Assembly (NCBI GenBank): GCA_964572225.1
Contig: CAZNFR010000082.1
Coordinates: 1-15,536 of the forward strand
Reading direction: 5' to 3'
DNA: 15,536 nucleotides
DNA from: CAZNFR01 sp964572225
Lineage (GTDB): Bacteria > Bacteroidota > Bacteroidia > Bacteroidales > GCA-2748055
Shown: one piece after another, positions 14,711-15,536 of the stretch
Layout: every line of letters starts with the position of its first letter
How positions within the stretch are numbered: position 1 is the stretch's first letter
Made by a program: the position numbers and the translations under genes
The notes under the pieces: generated by a model
The model's database searches: none
Told to the model about the DNA's origin: nothing
The model's input: the letters and a program-made list of their open reading frames with translations, nothing else

Positions 14711-15536
14711 AAACGAATTACAGAAAAAAGCCCTTTGTCAAAGTAAAGGGAAATCATAAAAGCACCAGGGGGTGGGAAGATATCACGGCTCGTATCAGGG
14801 AAATGTCCCATGCCAGTGATACCCCGGATATCATTGTGGAAACCTACCAGGGTGTTCATTTTGATGAATTGATCAAGGGAATGAAAGCGGGTCTTGAGCC
14901 TAAACTTTTTATCGATACCCGTACCCTGATGAAGCCTGAAAAGGAAATTGAAGCAATGGTGTATCCGGATGTCACAGACGACCGTATTTTCGGCTACCTC
15001 ACCCGCCTGCAGATTGAGGATTATTTTCAAGCCGCTAAGCTGGAAGAGGCCCGTGAGAAAAAACTTGCAGAAAAAGGAAGGGTGTTGATTCTGGGACCCG
15101 GTGCCTCTCTTCTTACAGGCGATTCCGACCTGATTATATATGCCGACATGGCCCGCTGGGAAATCCAAATGCGTATGCGTAGGCACGAGGTTGATAATCT
15201 GGGACTTTCAAACCGAAACACTCACGATTGGATGTTACTTTATAAACAGGGCTTTTTTGTCGACTGGAGGGTTTGTGACCGACTGAAGAAAAAACTATTC
15301 GAAAGAATGGACTATGTTCTGGATACGAATATTCCTGGTGAGCCTAAAATGGTGAGCGGATCAGATATTTTAAAAGCGTATGACCAAACCCTTACCCAGC
15401 CCTTCTCGGTGGTGCCCTTTTTTGATCCCGGACCCTGGGGTGGTCAGTGGATGAAGGAGGTTTGCGGATTGGATGAGGATGAGCCCAACTATGCATGGTG
15501 CTTCAATTGTGTCCCCGAGGAAAACAGCATTCTCTA
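14707..15536 (+). CDS. Class I mannose-6-phosphate isomerase, long form, 5' part
   Basis: The frame opens at GTG 14707, overlapping the ROK stop TGA (14708-14710), and stays open to the window end (276 codons, incomplete). The class I phosphomannose isomerase domain begins near residue 233: VVPFFDPGPWGGQWMKEV, then NYAWCFNCVPEENSIL at the edge. It would convert mannose-6-phosphate to fructose-6-phosphate with zinc; its metal-binding residues lie beyond the window. Residues 1-230 form an N-terminal domain (VETYQGVHFDELIKGM, YPDVTDDRIFGYLTRL, VLILGPGASLL, IIYADMARWEIQMRMRR) that I recall from the long, roughly 590-residue isomerases of Bacteroidota. It looks kinase-like, but GPGASLL is not a proper P-loop. 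No Shine-Dalgarno is evident; translation coupling to the ROK gene is likely. Confidence 0.88.
   Translation, partial: MKTNYRKKPFVKVKGNHKSTRGWEDITARIREMSHASDTPDIIVETYQGVHFDELIKGMKAGLEPKLFIDTRTLMKPEKEIEAMVYPDVTDDRIFGYLTRLQIEDYFQAAKLEEAREKKLAEKGRVLILGPGASLLTGDSDLIIYADMARWEIQMRMRRHEVDNLGLSNRNTHDWMLLYKQGFFVDWRVCDRLKKKLFERMDYVLDTNIPGEPKMVSGSDILKAYDQTLTQPFSVVPFFDPGPWGGQWMKEVCGLDEDEPNYAWCFNCVPEENSIL

Noticed and set aside
1..15536. CRISPR array, tRNA, rRNA, transposase or phage genes
   Set aside because: No regularly spaced repeat with unique spacers, no cloverleaf-like sequence, and no transposase or phage protein frame was found.

Overview
The window looks like chromosomal DNA from a member of the Bacteroidota. 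The main signs are a type IX secretion (T9SS) C-terminal sorting domain on a large secreted protein, a TonB-dependent receptor remnant of the Bacteroidota style, TAnnTTTG-like promoter boxes, and starts with little or no Shine-Dalgarno sequence. TGA, TAA and TAG are all used as true stops in intact genes, so the code is standard. No tRNA, rRNA, CRISPR array or complete insertion sequence was seen.

Layout. (1) 116-3955, plus strand: a 1279-residue T9SS cargo protein with 14 propeller blades, an SprB-like and an Ig-like domain, and seven repeats of about 51 residues. (2) 3959-5407, minus strand: a secreted VOC-fold protein, a DUF3052 protein, and a small membrane protein that may be a CPBP protease remnant. 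(3) 5468-8526: a zone of damaged genes. It holds a DUF2975 membrane protein with two in-frame stops, its intact partner regulator (HTH, YozG type), a signal-peptide HExxH metallopeptidase with an in-frame TGA, the C-terminal stub of a TonB-dependent receptor, and on the minus strand a small membrane protein with an in-frame TGA. The four premature stops are all substitutions in an otherwise open frame. (4) 8709-12145, minus strand: a zinc-free MDR oxidoreductase, a secreted beta-lactamase-fold serine hydrolase, and a membrane-anchored LuxR-type regulator. (5) 12204 to the window end, plus strand: a very tight operon of GntR-type repressor, cupin-type glucose-6-phosphate isomerase, ROK sugar kinase and class I mannose-6-phosphate isomerase (cut by the window edge).

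How the genes work together. The last operon is a small hexose module: the ROK kinase would phosphorylate a hexose, and the two isomerases would bring glucose-6-P and mannose-6-P to fructose-6-P. The GntR protein, which carries a sugar-binding-like domain, is likely the local switch, and an imperfect palindrome centred on GTAC lies just before its start. DUF2975 plus its HTH partner is a recurrent two-gene unit; here the membrane half is broken while the DNA-binding half is intact. I see no clear new defence or mobile system. The most unusual signals are the cluster of nonsense-only lesions and the cysteine pattern of the seven-repeat array in the large secreted protein.
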